Origin: Lachnospiraceae bacterium
GTDB taxonomy: Bacteria; Bacillota; Clostridia; Lachnospirales; Lachnospiraceae
Assembly (NCBI GenBank): GCA_024685315.1
Contig: JAIKVW010000054.1
Span: forward strand, 82,171-146,170
Length of the DNA stretch: 64,000 nt
Reading direction: 5' to 3'
Position numbers and translations under genes: made by a program. The notes under the pieces were generated by a model that did not search any database, was not told the origin of the DNA, and was given only the letters and a program-made list of their open reading frames with translations. The first letter of the stretch is position 1. Each line of letters starts with the position of its first letter. This document shows, one piece after another, positions 35,128 through 44,328 of the stretch.

Positions 35128-35997
35128 TTATTTATACTGATCAGCGCCATGGAACAGCTCCATGTTCCTGTAGTACTTGTCGTACGGCAGGACATCCATG
35201 ATCTCATGTTCCTCGAAATCATAATCTATCTTCGTGATGTCCTGGGTCTCCTTGAACTTCTCAAGGGTCGCCTTGACTGCGGAGAACGCTGCATAGAGCG
35301 TTGTCGGCCAGTAGCAGGACATGTTCGCGCCGGCCTCGGTCTCTTCCGCAATGGAATCCTCGAAGTGGATCGCGGTGGTTACGACCGGTCCGTTGATGCG
35401 GTCTCTGTACTTCTTCAGCTCCTTGATCGATCCGGCAAATGTGATGAAGCATGCGTCTGCGCCAGCCTCAAGATAAGCATTGCAGCGCTCAACGGTGTCT
35501 TCCCAGTCATTCCTGAGCCAGAGAGCGTCGGTCCTCGCAATGATCATGAAGTCTTTGTCTGTCCTGGCGTCAACCATAGCCCTAACGTGATCGCACATAA
35601 CTTCCTTGCTCATCTCTACGGGAGCGCCGCCTACGTGCTTTCCAAGAATGCCGTCTTCGACCTGGATCCCTGAGATCCCCGCGTACTCGAATTCGTGGAT
35701 CACTCTCCAGATGTTACCGGCATGGTACCAGGCGTTATCTACATCGGCAATGATCGGAAGGTCGATCTCCTTCGCGATCTCCCTTGCGAGCGGAAGGAGG
35801 TCCTTCATCTGTACAAGGCCTACATCCGCAACGCCAAACTGTGAGGCGCCGGTAATAAAGCTTCCTGTATAAACGATCGGGAATCCGGCCTGCTCAATAA
35901 GCTTTGCGCTGAGCACATCATATGCGCACATGATCGGCGTGCAGCCCGGCGCCCTTAAATATTCCTGAAGCTTAACTCGTTTTTCGTGCATATCCAT
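35128..35997 (-). CDS. Isocitrate lyase/PEP mutase family enzyme lacking the lyase cysteine
   Basis: 289 aa. TIM barrel with the family segments CAYDVLSAKLIEQAGFP, TGSFITGAS, DLPIIADVDNAW, GISGIQVEDG and FMIIARTDALW, which supply Mg2+ and substrate ligands. In methylisocitrate lyases VEDG is followed by a KRCGH active-site loop; here it reads GKHVGG, with Val122 in place of Cys, and the usual DADTGYG is DVDNAW. It is therefore unlikely to be a standard (methyl)isocitrate lyase and may act on another 2-hydroxy or 2-oxo acid (dimethylmalate lyase, oxaloacetase or mutase-like). The start at 35997 has GGAGG 8 nt upstream. Middle gene of the sigma-54 operon. Confidence 0.88.
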   Translation of the reverse strand: MDMHEKRVKLQEYLRAPGCTPIMCAYDVLSAKLIEQAGFPIVYTGSFITGASQFGVADVGLVQMKDLLPLAREIAKEIDLPIIADVDNAWYHAGNIWRVIHEFEYAGISGIQVEDGILGKHVGGAPVEMSKEVMCDHVRAMVDARTDKDFMIIARTDALWLRNDWEDTVERCNAYLEAGADACFITFAGSIKELKKYRDRINGPVVTTAIHFEDSIAEETEAGANMSCYWPTTLYAAFSAVKATLEKFKETQDITKIDYDFEEHEIMDVLPYDKYYRNMELFHGADQYK

Positions 35998-36046
35998 GAT
36001 AATGTCCTCCATATATTTATCTGATATTTATTTCTGCATCAGCAGA

Positions 36047-36790
36047 TCAGCGCATTCCCATTCCGCCGTTGACGTCTATCGTCGCGCCGGTAATGAAATC
36101 ACTTTCGTAGCTTGCGAGGAATAATGCTGCATTAGCAATATCCTTAACATCGCCGAGCCTGTGAAGCGGAACGTTGAGCGATGCTTCAGCAGAGCCGAGG
36201 GTCTCGGTCATAGCGGTAAGAACAGTTCCGGGAGCGATGCAGTTGCAGGTGATGTTGTCCTTGCCGACCTGCTTTGCTACTGCCTTTGCCCAGCAGATAA
36301 CGCCGGCTTTGGATACCGGATAGGTAGCCTCGGTAAATACGCCGCCGACCTGGCCTGCGATGGAAGCCATGCAGATGATCTTACCGCCGCCGTTCGCACG
36401 CATTACGGGGATGACGCACTGGGTGCCGTAGATGGTTCCCATAAGGTCGATATCAAGGACCTTCTTCCACTGCTCGGGGCTGATGTCCTCGACCGGACAT
36501 GCAGGAAGTGTGATCCCGGCGTTGTTTACGATAATGTCTACAGTGCCAAATGCTTCAACTGCTGCATCTACAACTGCCTGGACCTCATCGCGGCTTGCGA
36601 CGTTGCACTTAACGGCGATCGCCTTGATGCCGGTCTCTTCGGTGATCTCGTCTGCCACTGTCTGAGCCTTCTCTACAGCAAGGTCTGCAAGTACTACGTG
36701 AGCTCCCTCACGCGCATAAGTCCTGGAAATCTCCGCGCCGATTCCGTTGGCAGCTCCGGTAACGATTGCTACTTTGTCTTTGATCCTCAT
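36047..36790 (-). CDS. Short-chain dehydrogenase/reductase
   Basis: 247 aa, complete. Cofactor loop TGAANGIG at about residue 12, NNAG near 88, catalytic Ser in MASIAGQ, and YPVSK with Tyr and Lys near 155-159. Asp in VVLADLA after strand 2 suggests NAD(H) preference. GGAGG lies 8 nt before ATG 36790. First gene of the sigma-54 operon, so it probably oxidises a hydroxy-acid before or after the lyase-family step. Substrate unknown. Confidence 0.92.
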   Translation of the reverse strand: MRIKDKVAIVTGAANGIGAEISRTYAREGAHVVLADLAVEKAQTVADEITEETGIKAIAVKCNVASRDEVQAVVDAAVEAFGTVDIIVNNAGITLPACPVEDISPEQWKKVLDIDLMGTIYGTQCVIPVMRANGGGKIICMASIAGQVGGVFTEATYPVSKAGVICWAKAVAKQVGKDNITCNCIAPGTVLTAMTETLGSAEASLNVPLHRLGDVKDIANAALFLASYESDFITGATIDVNGGMGMR

Positions 36791-36850
36791 CTTGATACCC
36801 TCCAAATAAAAACAATATGAATTGATAACACTTAATTACACTATATTTAA

Positions 36851-36868
36851 GAGCATTAACTGTGCCAA
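36851..36868 (-). promoter_or_regulatory. Sigma-54 (-24/-12) promoter of the SDR-lyase-permease operon
   Basis: On the minus strand the sequence TTGGCACAGTTAATGCTC has GG (36865-36866) and GC (36853-36854) separated by exactly 10 bp, close to the TGGCAC-N5-TTGCW consensus. Transcription would begin near 36841, about 50 nt before the SDR start. Confidence 0.82.
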
Positions 36869-36980
36869 CTTTGACAGAAAATATGAAGATGTCACGGTAT
36901 GCCTGATTTTATGTGGGTTTGAGAGGTGTGGAAAACGTGAGCGGAACCTAATAAGGTCATAAGAAATCCAGATACACATT

Positions 36981-37007
36981 CTACATTTGTAGACTATGTG
37001 TCTACAA
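36981..37007. promoter_or_regulatory. Nested palindromes of unknown function
   Basis: Arms TTGTAGAC (36987-36994) and GTCTACAA (37000-37007) flank TATGT; the left arm also overlaps a CTACA/TGTAG palindrome (36981-36992). No T run follows, so an operator is more likely than a terminator. The rest of 36870-37236 holds no gene I can support. Confidence 0.45.
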
Positions 37008-37236
37008 CAATAGATTTATTATATAATATTCACAAGCAGTTTTGAAAAACAATGGCATCTTAATACCTCATTTTCCACACGCAGAAAGAAAATAGTTCCG
37101 AGTAAAAGTCTAGTACACAGACCATAAAGCTGCTTGGAAAAATGTTTTTCCTTGCTGAAACGTGTAGAAGAATCAACTATAATATGATATGATAAAAAAC
37201 AGATAATAAACGACACTATTCTTGGAGGTTTCATAA

Positions 37237-37437
37237 ATGCCAAGGTCAAAAAAGGACGCCAAAATCCTGAATATTAAACTTGCAACACCTGTTTACGAGC
37301 GGCTTGAGGAGTTCTGCGATGAAAGCGGTATGACAAAAACCGTGGCTGCCGAGAAAATCTTCACGCAGTTCTTTAATCAGTACTTTGAACGGCCTGAATC
37401 TGAGAGAACAATCTTTCAGCATAGTGTAAAGGAGTAA
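37237..37437 (+). CDS. Ribbon-helix-helix-like small protein
   Basis: 66 aa. NIKLATPVYERLEEFCDESGMTKTVAAEKIFTQFFNQYF has the beta-strand then two-helix pattern of Arc/CopG-type DNA-binding proteins. TTGGAGG precedes the ATG. It lies 10 nt before the methyltransferase gene and its last codons contain the AAGGAG that may serve the next gene, so the three genes form one operon. A regulator of the modification genes is the simplest role; an antitoxin-like role cannot be excluded. Confidence 0.65.
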   Translation: MPRSKKDAKILNIKLATPVYERLEEFCDESGMTKTVAAEKIFTQFFNQYFERPESERTIFQHSVKE

Positions 37438-37447
37438 CAATCAGCCT

Positions 37448-39487
37448 ATGGCTTCGATAGTAATTGACACGAATGCCTGGCCTGTCCGCGATGTGCTACC
37501 CTCTCTTCTATTAGATCGCACGACGAAGAAGAACATCATTTTCGCTACTGAAAGCTATGAAAATCGCGGTTCAGAATATGCGGCAAAAAACCAGATCACA
37601 CCAGAGTTGCTCACCAGCCCCGAAGGCTGTATTATTCAGCCTCGTGTATTGAAAAAAGCAGAAAAACAAGCCATTCGTTCACGAAAGAAAGCAGAAATTT
37701 TTACCCCAGCCTGGGTTTGCTGCCTAATGATTGATTATGCAGATGAGGTATGGTTTGACAGATCAAATGTATTTGGGAAACTGAACGGTCAAAAATGGAT
37801 ACGTTCAGAAGAACCAATACAAATGCCGAAGCGAAAGAGGTGGCAGGCATATGTAGATTCACGCCGCATGGAAATCACTTGCGGCGAAGCTCCGTATCTG
37901 GTTTCCCGATACAATATAACAACCGGTGAACTTATCCCGATTAAGGATCGCTTTGGTATTCTGGATCGGAAGATGCGAATTGTAAACGAGAATTCCGTCT
38001 CCGAGGAAGAATGGTTAACATGGACTCTCCACGCTTTTCAGGCTGTGTACGGCTATGAGTATTTGGGAGATAACCTGCTGATAGCACGCATCAACCTGCT
38101 CCTCTCATATGTAGACTACATGGAAGACAGGTGGTGTAGAAAACCGACAATTAAGGAGCTTTCCTCGGTAAGTAAAGTAATCAGTTGGAATATCTGGCAG
38201 ATGGACGGATTAAAAGGCTCAATTCCTTTAGGCGCGCTGCATGAGCAGTTCCATCAAGTGACTATGTCTGAGTTTTACGATACCAAGGAAATGCCTGAAA
38301 TAGCCAAACCAGAAATAAATATCCCTTGCCGCATATTTGATTGGCGAGGGCAGAATAAAAGTCTCGAATATAAAGCTTTTCGAGAAGGGAGAAACGGAAG
38401 TATGAAGTTCGATTTTATTATTGGCAATCCACCATATCAGGAAGAGCAAGCTTCGGAAAATGCAGAAGGCTCTCTGAAGAATTATGCGCCTCCAATCTAT
38501 GACAAATTCATGGATGAAGCTTATAAGGTTTCGGACAAAGTTGAACTGATCCATCCTGCACGCTTTTTATTTAATGCTGGCTCAACCCCGAAGTCTTGGA
38601 ATGAGAAGATGCTAAATGATGAGCACTTCAAAGTTCTCCACTATGAGGAAGACGGTCACAAGGTGTTTCCATCATTATCTACACCACTCAGAGGAGGAGT
38701 TGCAATTACGTATCGGGATTCCAGTAAAGTTTTTGGAGCGATCCAAGCCTTTACAAAGTACCCTGAAGTGAACGACATTCTTCACAAAGTAATATATGAC
38801 AGTTCTTTTAAGACACTGATGGATATTGTATATTCTAGGACATCTTATCGTCTTACCGAAGTGATGCATGCGGATCATCCTGAAGCACGATATAAAGAGG
38901 ACAAGAATGGAATGAATATAGGCCTTTTGAGCAAAGGGCATGATTATGATATGTCCTCAAATATCATGGGGATAATCCCTGATATCTTCCATGATAAGAA
39001 ACCAAATGACGGAAGGGATTATATTCAAATTCTCGGAAGAGCAAATAACAGGCGTATATACAAGTACATCAGACGCGACTATGTGAAGGACGTTGATAAT
39101 CTGGACTATTACAAAGTGTATGTTGCTCAGGCAAATGGCAGTGGTGAATTCGGAGAAACAATAAGTGAGCCAGTAGTCGAGGGGCCTGGGGTTGGCTCTA
39201 CGGAAACTTTCCTTAGCATTGGAAAGTTTGAGAACGAACAGGAAGCCTATGCCGTCGAGAAATATATAAAGACCAAATTTGCAAGGGCTTTGCTCAGCGT
39301 ACTGAAAGTCACCCAGAATGGAAATAAACCCGTTTGGAGAATGATACCTCTCCAAGACTTCACCACGGGCTCCGATATTGGTTGGTCTCAGTCCATTTCG
39401 GATATCGATCATCAGTTATATGCCAAGTATGGCCTCTCTGATGAAGAAATCCAATTCATCGAGACCCATGTAAAGGAGATGAAGTGA
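37448..39487 (+). CDS. Eco57I-like restriction-modification DNA methyltransferase
   Basis: 679 aa. FDFIIGNPPYQEE at residues 321-333 is the catalytic motif IV of adenine-N6 methyltransferases. Upstream, IFTPAWVCCLM (84-94) resembles motif X, EITCGEAPYLVSRY (142-155) motif I, and VYGYEYLGDNLLIARINLLLS (200-220) the acidic motif II region. The C-terminal 250 residues resemble a target-recognition or restriction domain of the Eco57I family. The start follows AAGGAG at 13 nt, a long spacing. The next gene starts one base after its stop. AT-rich with low-GC codon choice unlike the core genes, suggesting acquisition. No PD-(D/E)xK nuclease motif was confirmed. Confidence 0.83.
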   Translation: MASIVIDTNAWPVRDVLPSLLLDRTTKKNIIFATESYENRGSEYAAKNQITPELLTSPEGCIIQPRVLKKAEKQAIRSRKKAEIFTPAWVCCLMIDYADEVWFDRSNVFGKLNGQKWIRSEEPIQMPKRKRWQAYVDSRRMEITCGEAPYLVSRYNITTGELIPIKDRFGILDRKMRIVNENSVSEEEWLTWTLHAFQAVYGYEYLGDNLLIARINLLLSYVDYMEDRWCRKPTIKELSSVSKVISWNIWQMDGLKGSIPLGALHEQFHQVTMSEFYDTKEMPEIAKPEINIPCRIFDWRGQNKSLEYKAFREGRNGSMKFDFIIGNPPYQEEQASENAEGSLKNYAPPIYDKFMDEAYKVSDKVELIHPARFLFNAGSTPKSWNEKMLNDEHFKVLHYEEDGHKVFPSLSTPLRGGVAITYRDSSKVFGAIQAFTKYPEVNDILHKVIYDSSFKTLMDIVYSRTSYRLTEVMHADHPEARYKEDKNGMNIGLLSKGHDYDMSSNIMGIIPDIFHDKKPNDGRDYIQILGRANNRRIYKYIRRDYVKDVDNLDYYKVYVAQANGSGEFGETISEPVVEGPGVGSTETFLSIGKFENEQEAYAVEKYIKTKFARALLSVLKVTQNGNKPVWRMIPLQDFTTGSDIGWSQSISDIDHQLYAKYGLSDEEIQFIETHVKEMK

Positions 39488-39488
39488 A

Positions 39489-42400
39489 ATGGCAGCATAT
39501 TCAGCCCCTAATATCCAATCCTTTGTAAAAGTCGAGCCGATGATCTATGCCTACGATACGCCCGGCGTCACGTATCATGACGGATGGATCAAGATAGGTT
39601 ACACGGACAAGCAGACGCCGGAACAACGCATCAAACAGCAGGGCGGCACGATAGATATCATGACGCGCCTGCTTTGGAAAGGTTTTGCCCGCTACACAGA
39701 CAACTCTGGAGACAGCTTTAAGGACAGCGATTTCCATGCCTTTCTGGAGTTTGACAAGGGTATCGAGCGCAAGGACGGCGAACAGAAGAAAAAAGAGTGG
39801 TTCCACATAGACAAGAGCACATCCAGGGACTACTTTGACGAGTTCGCCGCCCGCGGCACAATGGACCAGCACGAGCAAAAGCTCTCCTATACCCTCCGCG
39901 ACGAGCAGGAGGAAGCCGTCCGTATAACCAAGGCTTATTTCGAGGGCGGTGGCACAGAGTTCTTATGGAATGCGAAGCCCCGCTTTGGAAAGACTCTGAC
40001 GGCCTATGATCTCGTGCGTCGGATGGGGCTTTCCAAAGTGCTGATAGTCACAAACAGGCCCTCCATTGCTAACTCCTGGGCAGAAGATTTTCGAAAATTT
40101 GTTGAATGGCGAGGAGAACTTTCCTTTGTTTCTGATACGGATGCGCTTGCCGGTAAGCCGGGTGTCCTCTCCCGCAAGGAATATATGTCTCGAATTTCCA
40201 GTGAAGACAAAGGAATGGTTGCTTTTGTCTCCCTGCAGGATTTAAAAGGTTCAATCTATTTTGGTGGAAATTACCCCAAATTAGAGTGGATGGCGAAAGA
40301 ATACCAGGATAATCAGTTCAAAGTTCATCATGGACTTACCTTCGATATGCTTATAATTGACGAGGCACAGGAAGGCGTGGAGACGCTGCGCACTGAACGT
40401 GCTTTCAACAATATTGACCGTAAATATACGCTGTACCTTTCCGGCACGCCATTCAAGCAGCTTGCATCGGCCAAATTCTCTGCAAGTCAGATTTACAATT
40501 GGTCTTATTCTGATGAACAGGAACGCAAGGAGAGTTGGATAGGCGACGACTATAACCCCTATGAGCCACTTCCCCGCCTTGCTATGTACACATACCAGCT
40601 TTCATCCATGATTCGTGAGCGGATCGGACATGCCGATCTTGATGCCGAGGAGTACAGCGACTATGCGTTTGATCTGAATGAATTCTTCGCAACGAATGAA
40701 GCGGGACGCTTTATCCATGAAGCGGATATCAAGAAGTTCCTGCATGCGTTAAGCACTCAGGAGAAGTACCCTTTCTCAACCCCTAAATTGCGGAAGGAAC
40801 TCTCTCATACCCTGTGGTACATGAACCGTATACAGAGTGTAGAAGCGCTTGAAAAGCTGCTTGCTGCAGATCCTGTGTTCTCAGAATATCATGTAGTAAA
40901 GGTCGTCGGAGACGGCAGTTCTAACGAAGACACAGATGCTGCTGCAAAGAAAAACTTTGATCGCGTAAAAAAAGCCATTGCCACGTATGACAAGACCATC
41001 ACTCTAACTGTTGGTCAGCTAACTGTGGGAGTCACAGTTCCTGAATGGTCAGGCGTACTGATGCTCTGCAATTTGAAGAGTCCATCTTCCTATATGCAGG
41101 CTGCTTTTCGTGCGCAAAATCCTTGTATGCTCACTGTAAACGGTGAAACATTTCAGAAAGAGACTGCTTATGTCTTCGATTTTGATCCGGCACGAACACT
41201 GATCATCTTCGACGATTTTGCCAATAATCTAAATGCGGACACCGTAAACGGTCACGGCACTTCTGAGGAACGTAAGGAAAACATACGAAGACTGCTGAAT
41301 TTCTTCCCTATATTAGGCGAAGATGATGAAGGTCGCATGATCGAGCTGGATGCCGCACAGGTGCTCTCGATTCCAAGAAAGTTGAAGTGTCAGGAAGTTG
41401 TGCGTTCCGGATTTATGTGCAACTACCTCTTCAATATCGGCAACGTCTTTGGGGCTCCTGCTGCTATTCAAGCCATCGTCGAGAAGCTTCAAACTGCCCA
41501 CGAGGACAAACACAAGGACAATAAAGAAGCTCTAGATAACATGAGTAATATCCATGTCGGAGCCGACGGCGAAGTTGAAGTTCCTGAAGCAATCGTTATC
41601 GGTCAGGCCCAGAACTACTTTGCAGAGAAAAAATATGAAGATACCGCTGTCATTCAAGATCAAGCCGGGAATTTGCTTAATGCATCCCCTGCAAATTCCG
41701 GAAACTCTTTTGTTATAGGCGACAATTTAAAGAAGATAGCCGAAAGTGTAAAGAAAGCAGTAAAAGACTGTGTCACTCCTGTTATTGAGGACTATAACCC
41801 CAAGAAGTCTGCCAAGAACCGTATCGAGACGGAGGTTGATCGCGAAATAGACCATACTTTCCAGAAACTTGCCGATGATTACAAACAAGAAGAATCTATT
41901 GCCCAAGCCGAGCTTAATCACCAGCTTCAGCATGCTCAAACTGAAAAGCAGGCATCTGATGCAGAGCAAGCATTCCAGAACCGCATGAAGAATCTCCTTG
42001 AGGCTACAGTCGCGGCAGCACAGGAAGAAATCAAGCAAACCATGGACAAAAAACCTCAGGAAGTCATTGAGCATCTGGAAAAGAATAAAGCAGAGTCTGC
42101 AAAGCGTGATGCCGAGGAAGAGATACGTGCTCATCTCCGCGGGTTCTCCCGTACTATTCCCAGCTTTATCATGGCATATGGTGATGACGGCCTGACGCTT
42201 GCAAACTTTGATGATTACACCGAAGATGATGTATTCCTTGAAGTCACAGGCATCACCGAAGAAGATTTCAGATTCTTAAGAGACGGCGGAGACAGGGTAA
42301 ATCCCGAAACTGGTGAAACCGAACATTGGGACGGTCATCTGTTCGACGAAACTGTATTCAACGACTCCATCCGTGAATTCTTACGAAAGAAGCAGGAGCT

Positions 42401-42854
42401 GGCAGATTACTTCGACGAGACACACACTGAAGATATCTTCGACTATATTCCGCCGCAGAAAACGAACCAGATCTTCACTCCGAAGCGTGTCGTAAAGATG
42501 ATGGTGGATGAGCTGGAAAACCAGAACCCTGGGTGTTTCGACGATCCTACAAAGACTTATGCGGACCTGTACATGAAATCTGGCCTGTATATTACAGAGA
42601 TTGTAAAGAGATTATATAACAGCCCCGCAATGAAAACTGCCATTCCGGATGACCGGGCCAGGATCCGCCACGTTCTGCAAAAGCAGGTATACGGAATGGC
42701 TCCGACAAGAATCATTTACTTGATTGCAACGAATTATATCCTCGGTTTTGATGAAACACTAAAAGAAGAAACCAATAATTTCGTCGAGGCGGATGCTGCA
42801 GAAGCATCGAAGAACGGAACTTTGGCCGAACTGGTGGATAAGTACTTTGGATAG
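39489..42854 (+). CDS. GIY-YIG and superfamily 2 helicase protein with partial methyltransferase domain
   Basis: 1121 aa. Residues 19-51 (MIYAYD...IKIGYT...RIKQQ) resemble a GIY-YIG-type nuclease or T5orf172 domain. Residues 135-560 are a helicase: Walker A AKPRFGKT (162-169), motif II IIDEAQEG (289-296), SGTP, and AAFRAQNP as motif VI. A long charged coiled-coil region runs from about 740 to 900. The last 125 residues contain IFTPKRVVKMM and ADLYMKSGLYITEI, matching the first half of an N6-adenine methyltransferase, but no NPPY. It is paired with the methyltransferase one base upstream. Translocating restriction or another DNA-attack function is probable; the nuclease site is unproven. Confidence 0.78.
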   Translation: MAAYSAPNIQSFVKVEPMIYAYDTPGVTYHDGWIKIGYTDKQTPEQRIKQQGGTIDIMTRLLWKGFARYTDNSGDSFKDSDFHAFLEFDKGIERKDGEQKKKEWFHIDKSTSRDYFDEFAARGTMDQHEQKLSYTLRDEQEEAVRITKAYFEGGGTEFLWNAKPRFGKTLTAYDLVRRMGLSKVLIVTNRPSIANSWAEDFRKFVEWRGELSFVSDTDALAGKPGVLSRKEYMSRISSEDKGMVAFVSLQDLKGSIYFGGNYPKLEWMAKEYQDNQFKVHHGLTFDMLIIDEAQEGVETLRTERAFNNIDRKYTLYLSGTPFKQLASAKFSASQIYNWSYSDEQERKESWIGDDYNPYEPLPRLAMYTYQLSSMIRERIGHADLDAEEYSDYAFDLNEFFATNEAGRFIHEADIKKFLHALSTQEKYPFSTPKLRKELSHTLWYMNRIQSVEALEKLLAADPVFSEYHVVKVVGDGSSNEDTDAAAKKNFDRVKKAIATYDKTITLTVGQLTVGVTVPEWSGVLMLCNLKSPSSYMQAAFRAQNPCMLTVNGETFQKETAYVFDFDPARTLIIFDDFANNLNADTVNGHGTSEERKENIRRLLNFFPILGEDDEGRMIELDAAQVLSIPRKLKCQEVVRSGFMCNYLFNIGNVFGAPAAIQAIVEKLQTAHEDKHKDNKEALDNMSNIHVGADGEVEVPEAIVIGQAQNYFAEKKYEDTAVIQDQAGNLLNASPANSGNSFVIGDNLKKIAESVKKAVKDCVTPVIEDYNPKKSAKNRIETEVDREIDHTFQKLADDYKQEESIAQAELNHQLQHAQTEKQASDAEQAFQNRMKNLLEATVAAAQEEIKQTMDKKPQEVIEHLEKNKAESAKRDAEEEIRAHLRGFSRTIPSFIMAYGDDGLTLANFDDYTEDDVFLEVTGITEEDFRFLRDGGDRVNPETGETEHWDGHLFDETVFNDSIREFLRKKQELADYFDETHTEDIFDYIPPQKTNQIFTPKRVVKMMVDELENQNPGCFDDPTKTYADLYMKSGLYITEIVKRLYNSPAMKTAIPDDRARIRHVLQKQVYGMAPTRIIYLIATNYILGFDETLKEETNNFVEADAAEASKNGTLAELVDKYFG

Positions 42855-42943
42855 AAAGAAGGAGAACGATAGTAATTGATGAGAACGAACAGATTATAAG
42901 GTATTGCATAGGAATGGAAAGACTTTACTGAAAGGAGATCTTT

Positions 42944-44302
42944 ATGAAAGACAATAACATGAAGATTGAACAACGTATTCAAAATATGAAGAATTTCTAT
43001 GTGAAGGCAGGCGACCTAATAGATAAACTTCCTGACGCTGTTCCACAAAAAGCAAGAACTACCCTTAAAGATGTAATACTCGGAGACAAAGATCTTAAGA
43101 AACTCATGGATGGTATCGATTCTCATCGGCCTCCAAGAATTTTCCTTATTGGTCGAACAGGGGTCGGTAAAAGCAGCTTGATAAACGCATTATGTGGATG
43201 CTACGTCGCTAGCGTAAGTGATACCCACAGTTGCACGGAAAGTGCAACTATATATAAGTGTAAGGATGGCAATCGCGTACTGATGGAAATCTGTGATACA
43301 AGGGGTATAGCAGAATCGGAGAGTATTAATTCTACTGTTTCTGCTGAGCAGATGCTTGTTGAACAAATCAATGAATTCTCACCAGATGTTGCTATCTTGA
43401 TGTTAAACTGTACTCATCGTGATGACGTAGATTCAGATGTAAAATTCCTTAAGAAACTATCGAAATCTTATTTGGAAATCAATAGCGTGCGTCTTCCGAT
43501 TGTCGTTGTTGTTAATAAGTGCGATGAGATGGCTCCGACTAGGTTTAAATCTCCTGCGGAGTACCCTCAATCGAAGATTCGCAAAATTGAGGAAGTAGTT
43601 CAAAACTATAGGAATATAATTGTTAAAAGCGGGCTTAAAATTGATAATATCGTTGCTGTGTCATCATTGATAGATTGGAAACTCGAGGATGGAACTGAAA
43701 TAGATGTTGAAAACATTGATAGTCTGCCCGTGCATGATATTGAAAATCTTCAAATGTCTTTTGACGGAAGATATAACATTGAGGAACTGCTTGATATTTT
43801 AGAAGAAGCCATCCAAGATTTTGAGGCACAGATGGGATTAAGGATGGCTGCAAGACTTACTGAAGTTGTTCATAGACTGGCAAAGCATCTGAATAGTATC
43901 TTTTCAGCAATAGCTGGAACCGTGGCGCTAACTCCAATCCCAGTCTCGGACATATATATCTTGATTATCCTTCAATCAGTACTAGTATCGCTTATAGCGT
44001 CATTAAGCGGGCGAGATTTATCATTAGATGCAGCCAAAGAATTCATTTTAAGTTTGGGCGGAGTAACCGGTGTAGGATATACCCTCCGTTTTATTGCACA
44101 GCAAGCATCTAAGTTTATTAACGCAGCATGGCCAGGGGCAGGTTCAGCGATTAGTTCCATAATTGCTGCAGCTGGCACTTCTGCGATAGGTCAAGCTGCT
44201 ATCGCTTACTACATCGATGGTTCCACCCTTGAGGGGGCAAAGAAAAAATTCGAACAAGAAAAAGACAAAAAGGTTGTTATTGGCTCAAAAATCAAAAGAT
44301 AA
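42944..44302 (+). CDS. Membrane-associated Era/dynamin-like GTPase
   Basis: 452 aa. G1 GRTGVGKSS at 70-78, G3 DTRG near 118, G4 NKCD near 189; a canonical Ras-like domain to about residue 270. C-terminal region 320-430 is hydrophobic with several helices (IAGTVALTPIPVSDIYILIILQSVLVSLIAS, and glycine/alanine-rich stretches), resembling the DUF697/EcsC-type membrane part of stand-alone GTPases. AAGGAG precedes the ATG. It lies 89 nt after the helicase gene in the same direction and in the same AT-rich DNA, and ends at a terminator at 44.33 kb, so it may belong to the restriction-like operon. Confidence 0.8.
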   Translation: MKDNNMKIEQRIQNMKNFYVKAGDLIDKLPDAVPQKARTTLKDVILGDKDLKKLMDGIDSHRPPRIFLIGRTGVGKSSLINALCGCYVASVSDTHSCTESATIYKCKDGNRVLMEICDTRGIAESESINSTVSAEQMLVEQINEFSPDVAILMLNCTHRDDVDSDVKFLKKLSKSYLEINSVRLPIVVVVNKCDEMAPTRFKSPAEYPQSKIRKIEEVVQNYRNIIVKSGLKIDNIVAVSSLIDWKLEDGTEIDVENIDSLPVHDIENLQMSFDGRYNIEELLDILEEAIQDFEAQMGLRMAARLTEVVHRLAKHLNSIFSAIAGTVALTPIPVSDIYILIILQSVLVSLIASLSGRDLSLDAAKEFILSLGGVTGVGYTLRFIAQQASKFINAAWPGAGSAISSIIAAAGTSAIGQAAIAYYIDGSTLEGAKKKFEQEKDKKVVIGSKIKR

Positions 44303-44328
44303 AAACTGTAAAAACCAAAATGTGCATG

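Noticed and set aside
37019..37249. 76-aa open frame on the - strand in an otherwise gene-free spacer
   Set aside because: No ribosome binding site, Phe/Leu/Ile-rich odd composition, and it overlaps the promoter and start of the RHH gene.
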